Positions 11,038-21,289 are shown, counted from the first letter of the stretch. The stretch: DNA of 64,000 bases from Acanthosepion esculentum (GCA_964036315.1 OZ038485.1:102454841-102518840), one strand, 5' to 3'. The notes: generated by a model from the sequence alone, not told the origin. A program made the numbers and translations.

Positions 11038-11052
11038 TCCCAAGTATTACTA
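11038..11052. repeat. 15-bp target duplication of LINE-3 (left copy)
   Basis: TCCCAAGTATTACTA occurs here and, identically, at 11460-11474, bracketing the LINE-3 insertion. Confidence 0.9.
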
Positions 11053-11459
11053 CACCTGCTCAAGGGAGAAATTACACCTCGATGTACCAACTGCAATCAA
11101 TTTCTCACAGTCAAACATATCTTGATAGAATGTAAGAAGTATAAAAAAATACGTAATAACTATTACCAGGCACAAAATCTGAACATGCTCTTCCAAAAAG
11201 TTTCTACTGGTCATATAATGGGATATCTGAAGGAAATAAAATATTTCCAACTTCTATAGAAAACGGAGCTTGAATTTTCAACCATACAATTTATGCTTTG
11301 AATTAACCTCGAACTATTCAACTTGTGATATATAGAAAACTCTTAAACCTCACAACCACTTGAAATTATTTAAAACACTCTTAAATACAAAAGAAATCCA
11401 GTTTCAGCATTAAATGACCCATAGGGGTTGATATGCTGGTAAAACAAATAAACAATCAA
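11053..11459 (+). mobile_element. LINE-3 3' end inserted in the LTR element
   Basis: Heavily 5'-truncated LINE in the opposite orientation to its host element. A frame open through 11259 encodes CTNCNQFLTVKHILIECKKY (11074-11133), a cysteine/histidine cluster of the kind found at the C-terminus of I/jockey-type LINE polyproteins after RNase H, and ends at a stop at 11257. The 3' untranslated region ends with AGCATTAAATGACCCATAGG (11409-11428) and GGTTGATATGCTGGTAAAAC, then (AAAC)-type repeats. That tail is the same as the SINE-C tail. The flanking 15-bp duplications are identical, so the insertion is relatively recent. Confidence 0.85.
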
Positions 11460-12289
11460 TCCCAAGTATTACTATATGTTACAGTCTACTCCTTGTATAT
11501 CTCTTAAGCACTGATTCATTAATCTTACGAAAGTTACTTGTGAATTCTCCATGCCAAAAGGCATAACACAATACTAATAACTTCCACTGGGTGTTTCAAA
11601 AGCTGATGTCTCTTTAATTACTGGTACCACCCAATAACCTTTTAAAAGATCACACTTTGTGATATATTTATTCTTTCCAATTCTGTCAATACAATAGTCA
11701 ATTCTAGAAATAGGATAGGAATCTGTTTTGGTAAGCTTTTTTACATTTCTGCAATCTGTACAAAATCTCATTGACTTGTCAGGTTTTTCTACTAATATTA
11801 AATTAGTGGACTAATAATTTTCTTACTAATATGCATGGTGAAGCCCATCTGCTTTGACTTGGTTCAATAATTCATTTCTTAACATGTATTGTATTTCATG
11901 CTCCATGAGCTTTGTTTTTTTGAACATTCAATCTATACGGATGTTGCCTTATTGGTTTGGCATTTTTCTACATCTACATTGTAAGATGCCACAGTTGTCT
12001 GATGAGGTACATTGGGAAATAAACACTCATCATCTAAGATAAGGGTAGATAACTCATTCTTCTCTGTGTGTGGCAAATGTCTTAATTTGCTATCTAGGTT
12101 TGGTAATATTTCAGAATTATTAAGTTTATGTGAAGTTTTTCTCCTAGTCTGTCTATTCTCACAAGATTCTTGGATAGCAAATATGGGTCTATCATTCGTT
12201 CTCCTGAATATGACTTGACCATGTTTATGTGACATCCCTGTCTTCTTTTTGCGATCAGGCATATCTACTACATAATTGAGTTCAGTTAT

Positions 12290-13260
12290 TTTCCTCCTAA
12301 TTTCGTATTGGCCTTGAAATTTAGCTTTAAGCAGATGGTTATTCGTGGATAATAAAATTAGAACTTCATCTCCCTTCTTGAATTTTCACTCAGTTGTTTT
12401 CTTATCCTAATGCTATTTCATTTTGTCAAGAATACTTCTGAGGTGCTCTTATTCACTTCCAAAATTTGTCTTCTGAATTGTTTTCCTACATAATCTAGAC
12501 GTTCTTTGAATTGAATCATCTTGTAACCACTTTTCCTTTACCAATTTTAATGGACATTGAATCAAATGTCCAAATACAAGTTCAAATGGACTAAAACCTA
12601 GGGATTCCCGTACTGATTTGTGGGCTGCAAACATTAAGAACAGAATGCTCTTGTCCCATTCTTTTATGTCATCTAAACAATAAATCCTCATCATATTCTT
12701 TAAGGTGGAGGGGAATCTCTCCAGAGCTTCCTGTGATTGTGGACGGTAAACACTCACTTTACAGAAGTGATACCCAGTTGTTTGACTATTTGCTGAAATA
12801 GCTTTGACACGAAATTGGATCCTTGGTCTGACTGAATTACTTTAGGTAATAGCAAAGAAGTTAGTGAGTGCTTTCACTACATTTTTGGCTGAAATATTCT
12901 GTAATGGAATAGCTTCAGGAAATCTTGATGGTCAACAAGTACTTAATACCTGATTTGGTCCTCAAAAAGGGACCTATGCACTCTTTTATTATGTGACTGA
13001 TGGGTTCTTTAAAAACAGAGTAGGATGTAATGGTGTAACTGGGATTTTGTCACTTGACTTTCCTGCCATTTGACATACATGACAAGTTTTGCAAAATTTC
13101 ACTACATCTTTCTTGACTCCTGTCCAATAAAAATGCCTAAATCCTTTCGCAGGTCTTATGAATCCCTGAGTGTCATGCTAATGGAATTTTGTAAGCCGTC
13201 TTTAATATACTATACCGATATGCTCTCGGAATTACAATTTGTTCACAAGTTGCCCAGTCT
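12290..13260 (-). pseudogene. Integrase relic of the Gmr1-like element
   Basis: On the minus strand, the zinc-binding part retains HSGIHKTCERI (about 13170-13140). The catalytic core follows (GIKYLLT-type segment near 12950), then a long open stretch 12757-12449 with YRPQSQEALERFPSTLK (catalytic E region) and ESLGFSPFELVFGH (12620-12560). A basic C-terminal part, PDRKKKTGMSHKHG, lies near 12260-12215 and leads directly toward RT. DDE-type integrase that would join element DNA to the host; interrupted by several stops. Its position before RT is the diagnostic feature of the element. Confidence 0.85.
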
Positions 13261-13984
13261 TCAGAATTGGGAATCTGAGACAGTTTTTATATTTGCACTA
13301 ATATATAATTTTTGATATAATAGGACTTTCGTATATTATCTGCACTTGATTGGCTAAAGAGTTGCGTTCGTTCGTTGTCAGACTGTTTTTCATTGATCAG
13401 GTTTCTCTTCGACACAGAGATGCCTGAAGCAGTTTCATCACTCCCAGTGCTTCTCCTTTCTCTAATTCTATTCAACTCTGGTTAACTAGCATTACAGATC
13501 ATGAAGGTCTGGGACAAATCTATCCCTTCGTCTTTCTTCCCACTATTTATCAGTTTCTCTTCTGTACGAGTTATTGTGCCTGATACTGCATTTGTTGTTC
13601 TAAGATTTTTATTCAAACTTTTCTTTCTTGCTGGTTTTCTCAGTTTGGTTTGGGAAAGAGGTCATCACATTTCTACCTGCCAAATTGTTTCCTAATAACA
13701 TTTCCCCTTCATTCATTGGAAGTTTGCTTATTATGCCCGTAGTAATTGGTCCTGATATTAAATTTGATTCTCTGTTGATTTTTATGTAGAGGGATGCTCA
13801 CAATTTTATTGCCAACTTCACTAATATTTATTTGCCTACCAGTGGCCATCTTCAGTCCTCCCAGTAAATACCTTTATAATAGAAGTGATTGTAATGCAAC
13901 ACTGTCCCTCAAAATTCAGATAGATCTTTAACCTTCAATAATCTTTTACTGAAGAAATATATCCATCAGACATGAATGGTTTAT
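13261..13984 (-). pseudogene. Region between gag zinc knuckle and integrase (protease expected)
   Basis: Part of the same element by position. I could not identify a D[ST]G protease active site with confidence in any minus-strand frame; several stops are present. Confidence 0.4.
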
Positions 13985-14192
13985 ATATGTCCCTCATTTT
14001 ATTTGCAGATATAACTCCCTGCGGTTTATTCAATACTGAGCTATTTACTTTACTGTTCTGCCGAGTCCAACAGTTAGCTATACTACGCCCCTGTCTTCTG
14101 ACAGTAGTGGCATGTCATTGGTTTACTTTCTCCACCCGATTGTTGATCGGTCTCTAACTGATTGTGTGTTCCCACCTTTTTCATAACTCACG

Positions 14193-14314
14193 TTTTCACT
14201 TTACTTGTCATCTGGATTCCTACATTAGATTTGCCTTTTCTCCTCTTGTCACTTACAGCATATTCATCTGCTAATATGGTTAACTTGTAAGCAGTCTCAG
14301 TTTTTCTGTCATCT
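14193..14314. repeat. 122-bp target duplication of LINE-1 (left copy)
   Basis: This 122-bp gag segment is repeated at 14883-15004 in the same orientation, with four mismatches by eye (positions equivalent to A/G, T/G, C/T and G/T changes). The two copies exactly flank the LINE-1 insertion, and the gag sequence continues only beyond the right copy. Far longer than the usual LINE duplication. Confidence 0.9.
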
Positions 14315-14882
14315 TTTTTTTTTTTTTTTTTTTAAGCTTATCACCCCCAAGCAAGGCTGGAAGCCACTAGCATGCAAGGGGTTACAGAGGGTTTGGAGGA
14401 AGAGCAGATAGGAGTGGTAAAGGAGAGGATGTGGAGAAAGATAGTGGATCAATCAAGGCAAGGGGGTTACAGAAGATTTGGAGCAAGAGCAGATAGGAAT
14501 GAAAGGTGAAAGGATGTGGAGAAGGGAAGTGGATAGATCAAGGCAACTGGAGATGTCGATTGACGTTACACTTAAATAGTTGGAGATTGTATTTGTCAGG
14601 GAAACAGGAATAAGGAAGGGAGTTCCACAGGCGAGATGTTCGAGACATAAAGCTATTGGAGTAGAAGAGACGTCTACATCTAACAGTTTCAACGGAGTAG
14701 CGGTGGGAACGGGATGCCAGCCTCATAGGACGTTTAAATTCATGAGGCCTAGGAACCAGCTAAAGCAGCTCATCGGAGCAATTACCGTGAAAGTATTTGT
14801 AAAAAAGACAGAGCGAGGCAACGTCGCATCTGTGAGAGAGCGACTGCAGACGAGATGACAGATCAGGGCCAATTACATTGCA
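14315..14882 (-). mobile_element. LINE-1 3' end inserted in gag
   Basis: 5'-truncated LINE-1, poly(A) tail at 14315-14333 (T run on plus). The last coding block on the minus strand includes SRTSRLWNSLPYSCFPDKYN in two adjacent frames (14538-14692), preserving the family end. Part of its 3' untranslated region is tandemly duplicated: the GGAG-AAGAGCAGATAGGA block occurs near 14394 and again near 14478. It is bracketed by the 122-bp duplication. Confidence 0.9.
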
Positions 14883-15004
14883 TTTTCACTTTACTTGTCA
14901 TCTGGATTCCTACATTAGGTTTGCCTTTGCTCCTCTTGTCATTTACAGCATATTCATCTGCTAATATTGTTAACTTGTAAGCAGTCTCAGTTTTTCTGTC
15001 ATCT
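14883..15004. repeat. 122-bp target duplication of LINE-1 (right copy)
   Basis: Right member of the pair described at 14193. It begins TTTTCACTTTACTTGTCATC and ends TTTTTCTGTCATCT, as the left copy does. Confidence 0.9.
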
Positions 15005-15823
15005 GTATGGAATTTAACTTCCTTGACTATACAATTCTTGAAGTCTTCAACCAGTAACTGTTTTAGCTTTTCATATTCATTATTGACATTCTTTGCTGGA
15101 TTCCGTTAAAATTAAAGAATGTTTCTTTCTGCCTTAGAAACTCCATGTAAGTTTGTGCCTCTAGGACTTCTAAATTTTTGGCAGTATGTCCCAGGAACAA
15201 GCTCATAACTTTTCAGGATTGCCGACATTACTAAGTCATAGTCTGCACTATCTTCTATCAAAAGAGATGCGTATGTCTTTTTGGCTTTCCAGACACTCTT
15301 CAGTCGACTTAAATTAATGGCTGTCTTTGCAAAATGTGAGAAATAGTCATCTAGTTCGTCCTCTTGGAATTTAGGTACGAGCTTAACTTGTCTTGAAAAA
15401 AGTCAAACCCCTGCTGCCTTACGTCGCTATCCTGTCTGTTTATTTCTAACTCCCTGAATCTGTTTTCTTGTTCGTGCCTTTTCTAATTCTGTTCTAGCAG
15501 CTAATTTGGGATTGTGACATTTCCTGCACATCGACTGGTAATTGATTTGGTATGTCTATTTCAAATAAGTCATTATTGACCATATGCTGAGCTATTACTC
15601 TCACTAAGCTTGCCTTTCTCATGGCCTTACTAACATCTAGTTCTAAGCATTTCCCTATTTATAGCACATCATCTTTTCTTAATTTGTTTAATTGGTCTAT
15701 GGATGGTTCTTTCAGAAAAGCTTCTATTGCTGCCATCTTCACTATTGGTCTGTCTGTTCTTCACCATTGGTCTCCTCATGTATTTTTGCTGATGGAGAAA
15801 TCTGGACTCTAGCCCTTAATTTA

Positions 15824-16480
15824 TGTTACAGACAATTACCACAGCATGAAGTTTAAAAAAAAAGATAAAAAAACATCTTGCTGTCTAGAAAATGCCAGGA
15901 AAATCTCCACAGGGTTAAATACACAAATTCAAAATGATAATCAACAGTGACAAATACCATTATACAAATTAACATGATTTAATTATAACTAGACAGTATA
16001 TGAAAACAATTAGGTAAGAGAATGCATGGAAAGATGTGTGCTATACATTTCTCTGTGGAAAGATGTATGCGTTATATTCTGAAGTAAAAAGTTGAAGCAA
16101 AAACTTAGCTTCAGTCTTTCTTCTGAAATAAAATAAGGTTTTCTCTTTTCCCTCTCTTTATCTTATGTTTCCCTTTGTCTTTTTTTACTTTCAGATCAGT
16201 TTGTATCACTCGAGCAGTGGTAGCTTTTGATTTATTCTTCTTTCTTCAATGTAGCATTCGTTATTTGGATATAAAGATTCGGCGCTGTATAAGTCATATC
16301 TTCAGTAATACAGAATTCATTATTCAGATCCTTCATCCAATTGAGTGTGTTACATATGCCTGCCTTAGGTGATTGTTATGTTTTGAAATTCAAATCTGCA
16401 TTTGATGTAAGCAGCATAATGTGTCACGTTGAATTAGAATTCGTCTTTTATCATGTGATCTCTCTTGCTACACTGTAACA
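15824..16480 (-). repeat. LTR of the Gmr1-like element
   Basis: Bounded by perfect inverted octamers TGTTACAG (15824-15831) and CTGTAACA (16473-16480), 657 bp, and positioned directly before gag on the minus strand. These are the ends expected of an LTR (TG...CA). I could not find a second copy near 10 kb, so the LTR call rests on the termini and the position. Confidence 0.65.
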
Positions 16481-16984
16481 AGTAAAAAGAGGTATTATTT
16501 GCACAAGACTCCTTGATCTGTGCTTGGAGTTTGTGCAAGTTGGGAACATCATTCATTCTCTTCAGTTTGGTAATTCCAGTTACACAGCAATTTCATAGCC
16601 AGTCCAACTTTGAGTTTCATTACCCAACTGGCTTCTGTCAATCTTTTCCTGCTCAATGTTTGTACTTGGTCACATGATTCTGCATATGTGTGAGAATCTA
16701 TTTTTAGCTTTTGCTCAAACCTGTTGCTGGGATTCAGCCTGTTTGACGTAATTGTTTTGTAGTCAATGACTACTATTACATATTTAAATAGAGGAGGGGG
16801 GTCATGTTATATTATTAGTGTGATGGGAAAGAGTGGTTGGTCGTGAAGTGTAAAGTGTGTGTAGTTATGAATTTTGGGCTGTGTAAAGATATATAATCTC
16901 CAAGTATAGGATTGGTGTATGCAGAATAAATTCCAATAACCAAAATGTACTATTCTTAAGAGTGCTCAATACAGAGTAGAGCAA
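16481..16984. other. Spacer with an LTR-like end
   Basis: No gene seen. A stretch from about 16806 (TGTTATATTATTAGTG) to an AATAAA at 16925 looks like the edge of an unrelated LTR or a 3' end, but I found no matching partner. Confidence 0.3.
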
Positions 16985-17185
16985 ATATAATTTATTCAAA
17001 AATTATAACATAAGTATGTTATAAAATCACTACAAAAATAGCCATTTTGTTTCAACACTTCTGGTGATTTATCAAGTGATGGTGTTGAGATCACTTGATA
17101 AATCACCAGAAGTGTTGAAACAAAATGGCTATTTTTGTAGTGATTTTATAACATACTTATGTTATAATTTTCGAATAAATTACAT
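16985..17185. repeat. Near-perfect inverted repeat (96-bp arms, 9-bp spacer)
   Basis: The arm ending ATCAAGTGAT (17071-17080) is reversed from 17090 onward (ATCACTTGAT). The arms match outward for about 90 bases with one mismatch, and then a few more, before diverging near 16985 and 17185. The spacer is GGTGTTGAG. The right arm contains CTTGATAAATCACC...GTGTTGAAAC, the same kind of module seen at 43.6 and 45.1 kb. Confidence 0.95.
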
Positions 17186-17867
17186 ATTGGACAAAGCTTT
17201 TATTATAGGTGAATATCACAAGAGCTATTTTAATCTAAGTAATTCCAAGTAACCATTCTGCTGTTTTTGCAATATGTTCAGTAATAATGGCTGGCCGCTG
17301 GTATCCAAGTATGCCCGTCTACTAGGGAGGCTAGCCTACTCCTGTTACAGAAACCTGTATAGGCGTATTCGTATTTATTCTACACCTACAGAGCCCACCT
17401 GTGGTTTATACTGCAACTATGCTAAGCAAACCTTTGTTACAGTTTCTGGGAGAGAGCACATTATCTGGCAGTATGCTTAAACCCTCAGTCACGATGACTT
17501 GTAAGGAAGGGTTGTGACCATTGTTAGCTCCTAAATAGTTCTATCTTGTCAGTTTCACTCACAAGGCTTCGGTCAAGGCTTCGGGGTATGGTTTTCAGGC
17601 ATTTTCCAAAGGTCCTGCACACTGGCATTGCCCAGTTTAATAACACCAAGAAGTCACCTTCCTGACAAATCGGTCATGATGAGATTCACGCCTGGGTCTC
17701 ATGGTCAGGATACTGTAGCTACTCAGTCAATATGGACAAAACAAAATTACATCTTAGGAATTAACTGGCTTTATTTTCATTTTTTTATTTTTGTCATATA
17801 AAGGAAATTCCTAAAGAAATCTGTTTCATTATTTTCTGTACAGTTGCTTTTATTTTCTTTTAATCAA
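17186..17867. other. Spacer, possible unrecognised repeat
   Basis: 17280-17740 is less AT-rich than its surroundings. Near 17570 it has CTCACAAGGCTTCGGTCAAG, and on the reverse strand a weak B-box-like motif. This may be an old tRNA-derived SINE, but no second copy occurs in the window. No gene identified. Confidence 0.35.
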
Positions 17868-18015
17868 TTCCTCCCCAAGCAAGGCAATAATGCCACTACG
17901 ATGCAAGGAGTTGCTGGGAGTGAAGGAGAATGAGTAAACTTTAGAAGAAACCAGAAACCCAACCCTAAACACGAAACGAGGGATAAACCTCTGCTCCTGT
18001 TCAAAAGACTGGGGA
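17868..18015 (-). mobile_element. SINE-D copy 1
   Basis: Reverse-orientation element. Its 3' end (left) is the LINE-1 tail (CCCCAAGCAAGGCAATAATG, 17871-17890). Its 5' end (right) has CCCAACCCTAAACACGAAAC and GGGATAAACCTCTGCTCCTG, which is absent from LINE-1 copies but shared with 26.1-26.3 kb. The combination suggests a short element using the LINE-1 tail. Confidence 0.6.
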
Positions 18016-18120
18016 TTTTAAGATGTTATTTTTGTTTCTAAATTAGTGACAAATATAGATACATTACAGAAATGTTCAATTTTTGTCCATTGCTATTATT
18101 AATGTAACTGACAGTTACTT

Positions 18121-18175
<55 letters not shown>

Positions 18176-18892
18176 TTTTTTCAGTTTGACAGGCAATACA
18201 AATTCTGTTTTTACAGTGGGATTTTAAAAAATAATTGCTCATTGTAATTTTTCTTGATGCCATAACTATACATTATAAACCTTTTTATGTCAACTCTCTC
18301 ACCCGTTCATGTTACCATTCTATTGGATAAACAAAGCTGGCTCTGTGCTATGCATGAGTCAAACTAAGTGATTGCTTCAGGTGCTAAAATCTTTCTAAAA
18401 GGAGCTGCTTAGTGTGTGCCAATTAGCATATTGGAGTCATCCAAATAATCTTGTGTAATTAAAAAAAACTTAGTGGACAGATAGGATGATATGTTGGACG
18501 GCTGGCCTCAGGAAAACACTGAATTACTTGATGCTAACTCTGGAGATGAATATAATTACTTTTTTTTATTCTTTATTCTAGCCTTGCAAACACAGTGTCC
18601 TCATATGAAGATAATTGTTAAATTGAAGGACTTCATGACCGACAACTAACATGGAGTGGAGCCTGGTGTCTCATCCCATACTGTGAGACCTTGTTCTGTT
18701 GTTTAACAGAGTATATCCCACATTGCAGCCAGCCAAAGTTCATATTCCCATAGTTCTGCTCTTAGTGCTTTTTTTTAAAAAAAATTCTTCCTTTCTTTCT
18801 GTAAATTCTTTGTTGAATATTAATAGCAGAAATAATTCCTGCCATTATGCATTCAACTACTTAAGGAATTAGCAAATATTTTTTAATCATTT
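18016..18892. other. Spacer with A/TA run
   Basis: Contains a poly(A) run followed by (TA)n at 18121-18170. Otherwise nothing recognised. Confidence 0.55.
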
Positions 18893-19500
18893 CAGCCCCA
18901 AGCAAACCAATAAAGCCACTAAGGCGCAAGGGCTTACTGAGTTTTAAAGAATATGAAAAAGAAAAAAAAAACACTATTAAAAAGAGAGAACCGTAAAATA
19001 ACAAGAATTAAGAAGACAGAAGATAACGATTGACATTGCATTTGAATTTTTGACGATCAAAGGTGACTGGGAAGCAAGAAGCCAGAAGAAAGTTCCACAA
19101 ACGAGACATGCAATAGAAGAAATTGTTAGCATAGAACTTATGCTTATATCTAGCCATTTCAGCTGTAAAATAATAAGACCTTGCTGCCAATCTAATACTG
19201 CACTTAAAAATCTATAAAGTTTCGGTACCATTGCAGAAAGTTCATCAAAACAATTAGCATGAAAGTATTTATAGAAAAGACACAGAAAGGCTACATTACA
19301 GCAGTGGGAAAGTGACTGAAGTTGAGATGCCAGGTCAGGACCAATAAAATTGCAGATTCTTTGGATTTTATCAAGAATCTCTAAATATGTAACAAGTATA
19401 CCAGACCAAATGTGGCAGCTGTTATCGAAGCAAGGAAAAATGGTAGACTTATAAATATGTAAGGTAGATTCTGGTGAAAAAAAAAAATTGTCTAGCATGA
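18893..19500 (-). pseudogene. LINE-1 RT C-terminal relic
   Basis: The minus strand opens at 19498 with FSPESTLHIYKSTIFPC and HIWSGILVTYLEILDKIQ, then LFYKYFHANCFDELSAMVP, and ends with a SRLWNFLLASCFPV-type block and the family tail at the left (CCCCAAGCAAACCAATAAAG, 18896). The frame stays open for 173 codons, unusually long for this window, but it begins inside the RT C-terminus, so this is a 5'-truncated dead copy. Confidence 0.85.
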
Positions 19501-19784
19501 TATAAATTACCTTGAATTATGGATTTCTATTAACTTGTCCAACTTCTGACTATCACATTTAATGAATTTTTTTTTCCTTATTACTTTTTTATTTCATTGT
19601 GGATAATGGAAGGAAAGACTCTGATTCATCTAAATTCACAATCATTCCATGGCACTGTATTGAGTTTGGTTGTGTTATCACTGGATGCAGTGAATAACTG
19701 CTCACTGGTTTTTAAAGGATGAAGAATGTTGGTTTCTTTTTTTTAACAACTTGATGTGTGTAAGACAGTCCAGTATAATGTTGT
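19501..19784. other. Spacer
   Basis: Nothing recognised between the LINE-1 copy and the degenerate tandem repeat. Confidence 0.5.
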
Positions 19785-20030
19785 CCTCACAAGTGTCCTT
19801 AAAAATCAGAATCATTTAAAAGGTTTTAATTCACTTTTCTGCAAGTGTCCTTGAAAAGGCAGGACTGTTTAAAATGGCCTGATTCCCTTTTCCATGAGCA
19901 TCCATAGAAAAGATATGACCAGTTAAAAAAGCCTTGAAATCACAGTTATGGGAACTTAGTTCCCTTTTCCACAAGTGTCTTTGACAAAAACACAACCAGC
20001 TAATTAATTAATGCTTAATTAACTTTTTCA
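19785..20030. repeat. Degenerate tandem repeat, ~52-bp unit
   Basis: CAAGTGTCC-type cores recur at about 19791, 19843, 19896 (as GAGCATCC) and 19973, each preceded by TTTTCC/TTTTCT and followed by a TTGAAAAGGCAG- or AGTTAAAAAA-type block. Spacing is about 52, 53 and 77 bases. Confidence 0.6.
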
Positions 20031-21062
20031 CTTGTTCATTTTAACTGTGCTTTTGAGAATTGTCAGAAAAAGAGCCTGGTTTCTTTTCAACCCCTCTTGA
20101 TGATAGCCCAAGGATTGGCTTCATTTTTATGTGCTTATTTGACATGATCCAGTGAAGAAAGAAATAGTTCTTTTAGTTAGTACACATTTTGAACTGTCAT
20201 AAGAAACTCTAGAAGGGCAGTGAGTAGTCTGTGCAAGCCATGCAACATCTGTTTCATGTCAGTCTTGACTGATGGCAGAGACATCAAGTGTAGTTCCTGG
20301 AAGTTCAAATTTTGGGGTTTATCTCCCAGAGTTCATATTTTATTGTCCTTTTTATCAATTACTTTTTTGTTATGTCATAGCACTTTTGTAGTTTCAAAAC
20401 TATGTTGCAAAGACTGAGTCATGTGAAGTAAATTCCTTTACACAAATGTACAAAAATTATATATAAGCCTAATAATATACATATGGGGGTGTTGAAAAGT
20501 TCTTGGCTAAACCAAGAAAGGATTCTAAAATAATAACTTGCTAAATCCCCATCTTATGAACATTTCTTTTAATAATTAAATTAAAAAATAATTCAGTAGA
20601 CAATGTTATATTATTTATGGTAACTGGACTTTAGGCAAATCTCTTATTCGATTTCCACTGTTCAATACTGAAAAATGATACATATATCACAGCAACAACA
20701 CTTCTTGGCCTTTTAGGTGATAGCAAACTGTAGTACCTGTTCTTATCAGCTCAATCTGATTCTCTCTCTCCACTTCTGTTTTCCCTAGTTTCTTTCATTT
20801 TCTCACTGAAACCAAGTAGTCTTTTTTCCTCTTTTCACCCGACCAATCAAAACAGAATAGTCTATTATTTATGAGGTATTGGCAGGGTGTAACACTCGTG
20901 TGAACTAACGAAGACAGGGACAAGCACAATTAATTTGATGTTTGGTCAGATTGAGGGAAATGGGTTAATCTGAGATCATTATGGCATCAACCCAATCCAT
21001 GTGTGTGTGTGCATATATTTTATGGGTGGTATTTTTTGACTGTATCTATCAGTGCACGGTTA
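20031..21062. other. Spacer, no gene seen
   Basis: No recognisable element. An open frame at 20220-20417 shows no known motif. Confidence 0.5.
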
Positions 21063-21136
21063 TAGTACAAGGTATCTATCCAATATAACCGTCCAGTCTC
21101 TAGTACAAGTATGTATCCAATATAACCGTCCAGTCT
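21063..21136. repeat. Two-copy tandem repeat, ~37-bp unit
   Basis: TAGTACAAG...CCAATATAACCGTCCAGTCT occurs at 21063-21100 and 21101-21136 with few changes. Confidence 0.9.
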
Positions 21137-21289
21137 TTTTGTTTATGAATGATTTCCAAAATTCCTTCATTTTAATAGAGATTACTTAAAAAAAAAAAAA
21201 TAGATGGACATATATGATTTACTATGAAAAACAATTGAAGTGATAAAATAACTTTTTAATTTAATTTCTGTTGTTTTCTTCAACAAATA

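Larger units (their letters stand above)
10540..12050 (-). pseudogene. Reverse transcriptase / RNase H relic of the Gmr1-like element
   Basis: On the minus strand, RFCTDCRNVKKLTKTDSYPI (11770-11710) and YITKCDLLKGYWVVP (about 11665-11620) are RT motifs, followed by a VMPFGM box (about 11565). After the LINE-3 insertion come NTWEEHFLTLRKVFNRL (about 11040-10990), a TYLGHV box, and RRFLGMAGYYQKCCKNF (about 10835-10785). The start of RNase H follows at about 10640-10540. The YIDD catalytic box expected between the VMPFGM region and the NTWEEH block is absent: the coding sequence jumps across it at the insertion point. So the enzyme is dead by deletion as well as by stops. Confidence 0.85.
13985..15738 (-). 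pseudogene. Gag relic with zinc-knuckle remnant
   Basis: Probable start is the ATG at 15738 (minus), about 85 bases inside the LTR edge, opening MAAIEAFLKEPSIDQLNKLR. An in-frame stop follows soon after, then the frame continues with LDVSKAMRKASLVRVIAQHM (an SAP-like helical N-terminus, by resemblance). Toward the end, CHYCQKTG (about 14120-14097) is the first half of a CCHC zinc knuckle; its second half is degraded. The gene is split by the LINE-1 insertion at 14315-14882. Gag would form the cytoplasmic particle and bind element RNA. Confidence 0.7.
10540..16480 (-). mobile_element. Ty3/gypsy-type LTR retrotransposon with integrase before RT (Gmr1-like), decayed
   Basis: Minus-strand element. 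In reading order it has an LTR (16480-15824), gag (from 15738), a zinc-knuckle remnant, a region where protease would be expected, integrase, reverse transcriptase, and the beginning of RNase H, where it is cut off near 10540. Integrase upstream of RT is the reverse of normal Ty3/gypsy order and defines the Gmr1 group. Two later LINE insertions (14315-14882 and 11053-11459) interrupt it, and stops and frame changes are spread throughout. No 3' LTR is visible. It cannot be functional. Confidence 0.85.

Noticed and set aside
16175..16375. Exon beginning after the TTTTTTTACTTTCAG acceptor-like site
   Set aside because: It lies inside the LTR of the Gmr1-like element, and the open frame after it has no recognisable motif or consensus donor.
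18977..19498. 173-codon minus-strand open frame as a host gene
   Set aside because: Its sequence is the C-terminal end of LINE-1 RT, truncated at the 5' side and repeated elsewhere in the window.
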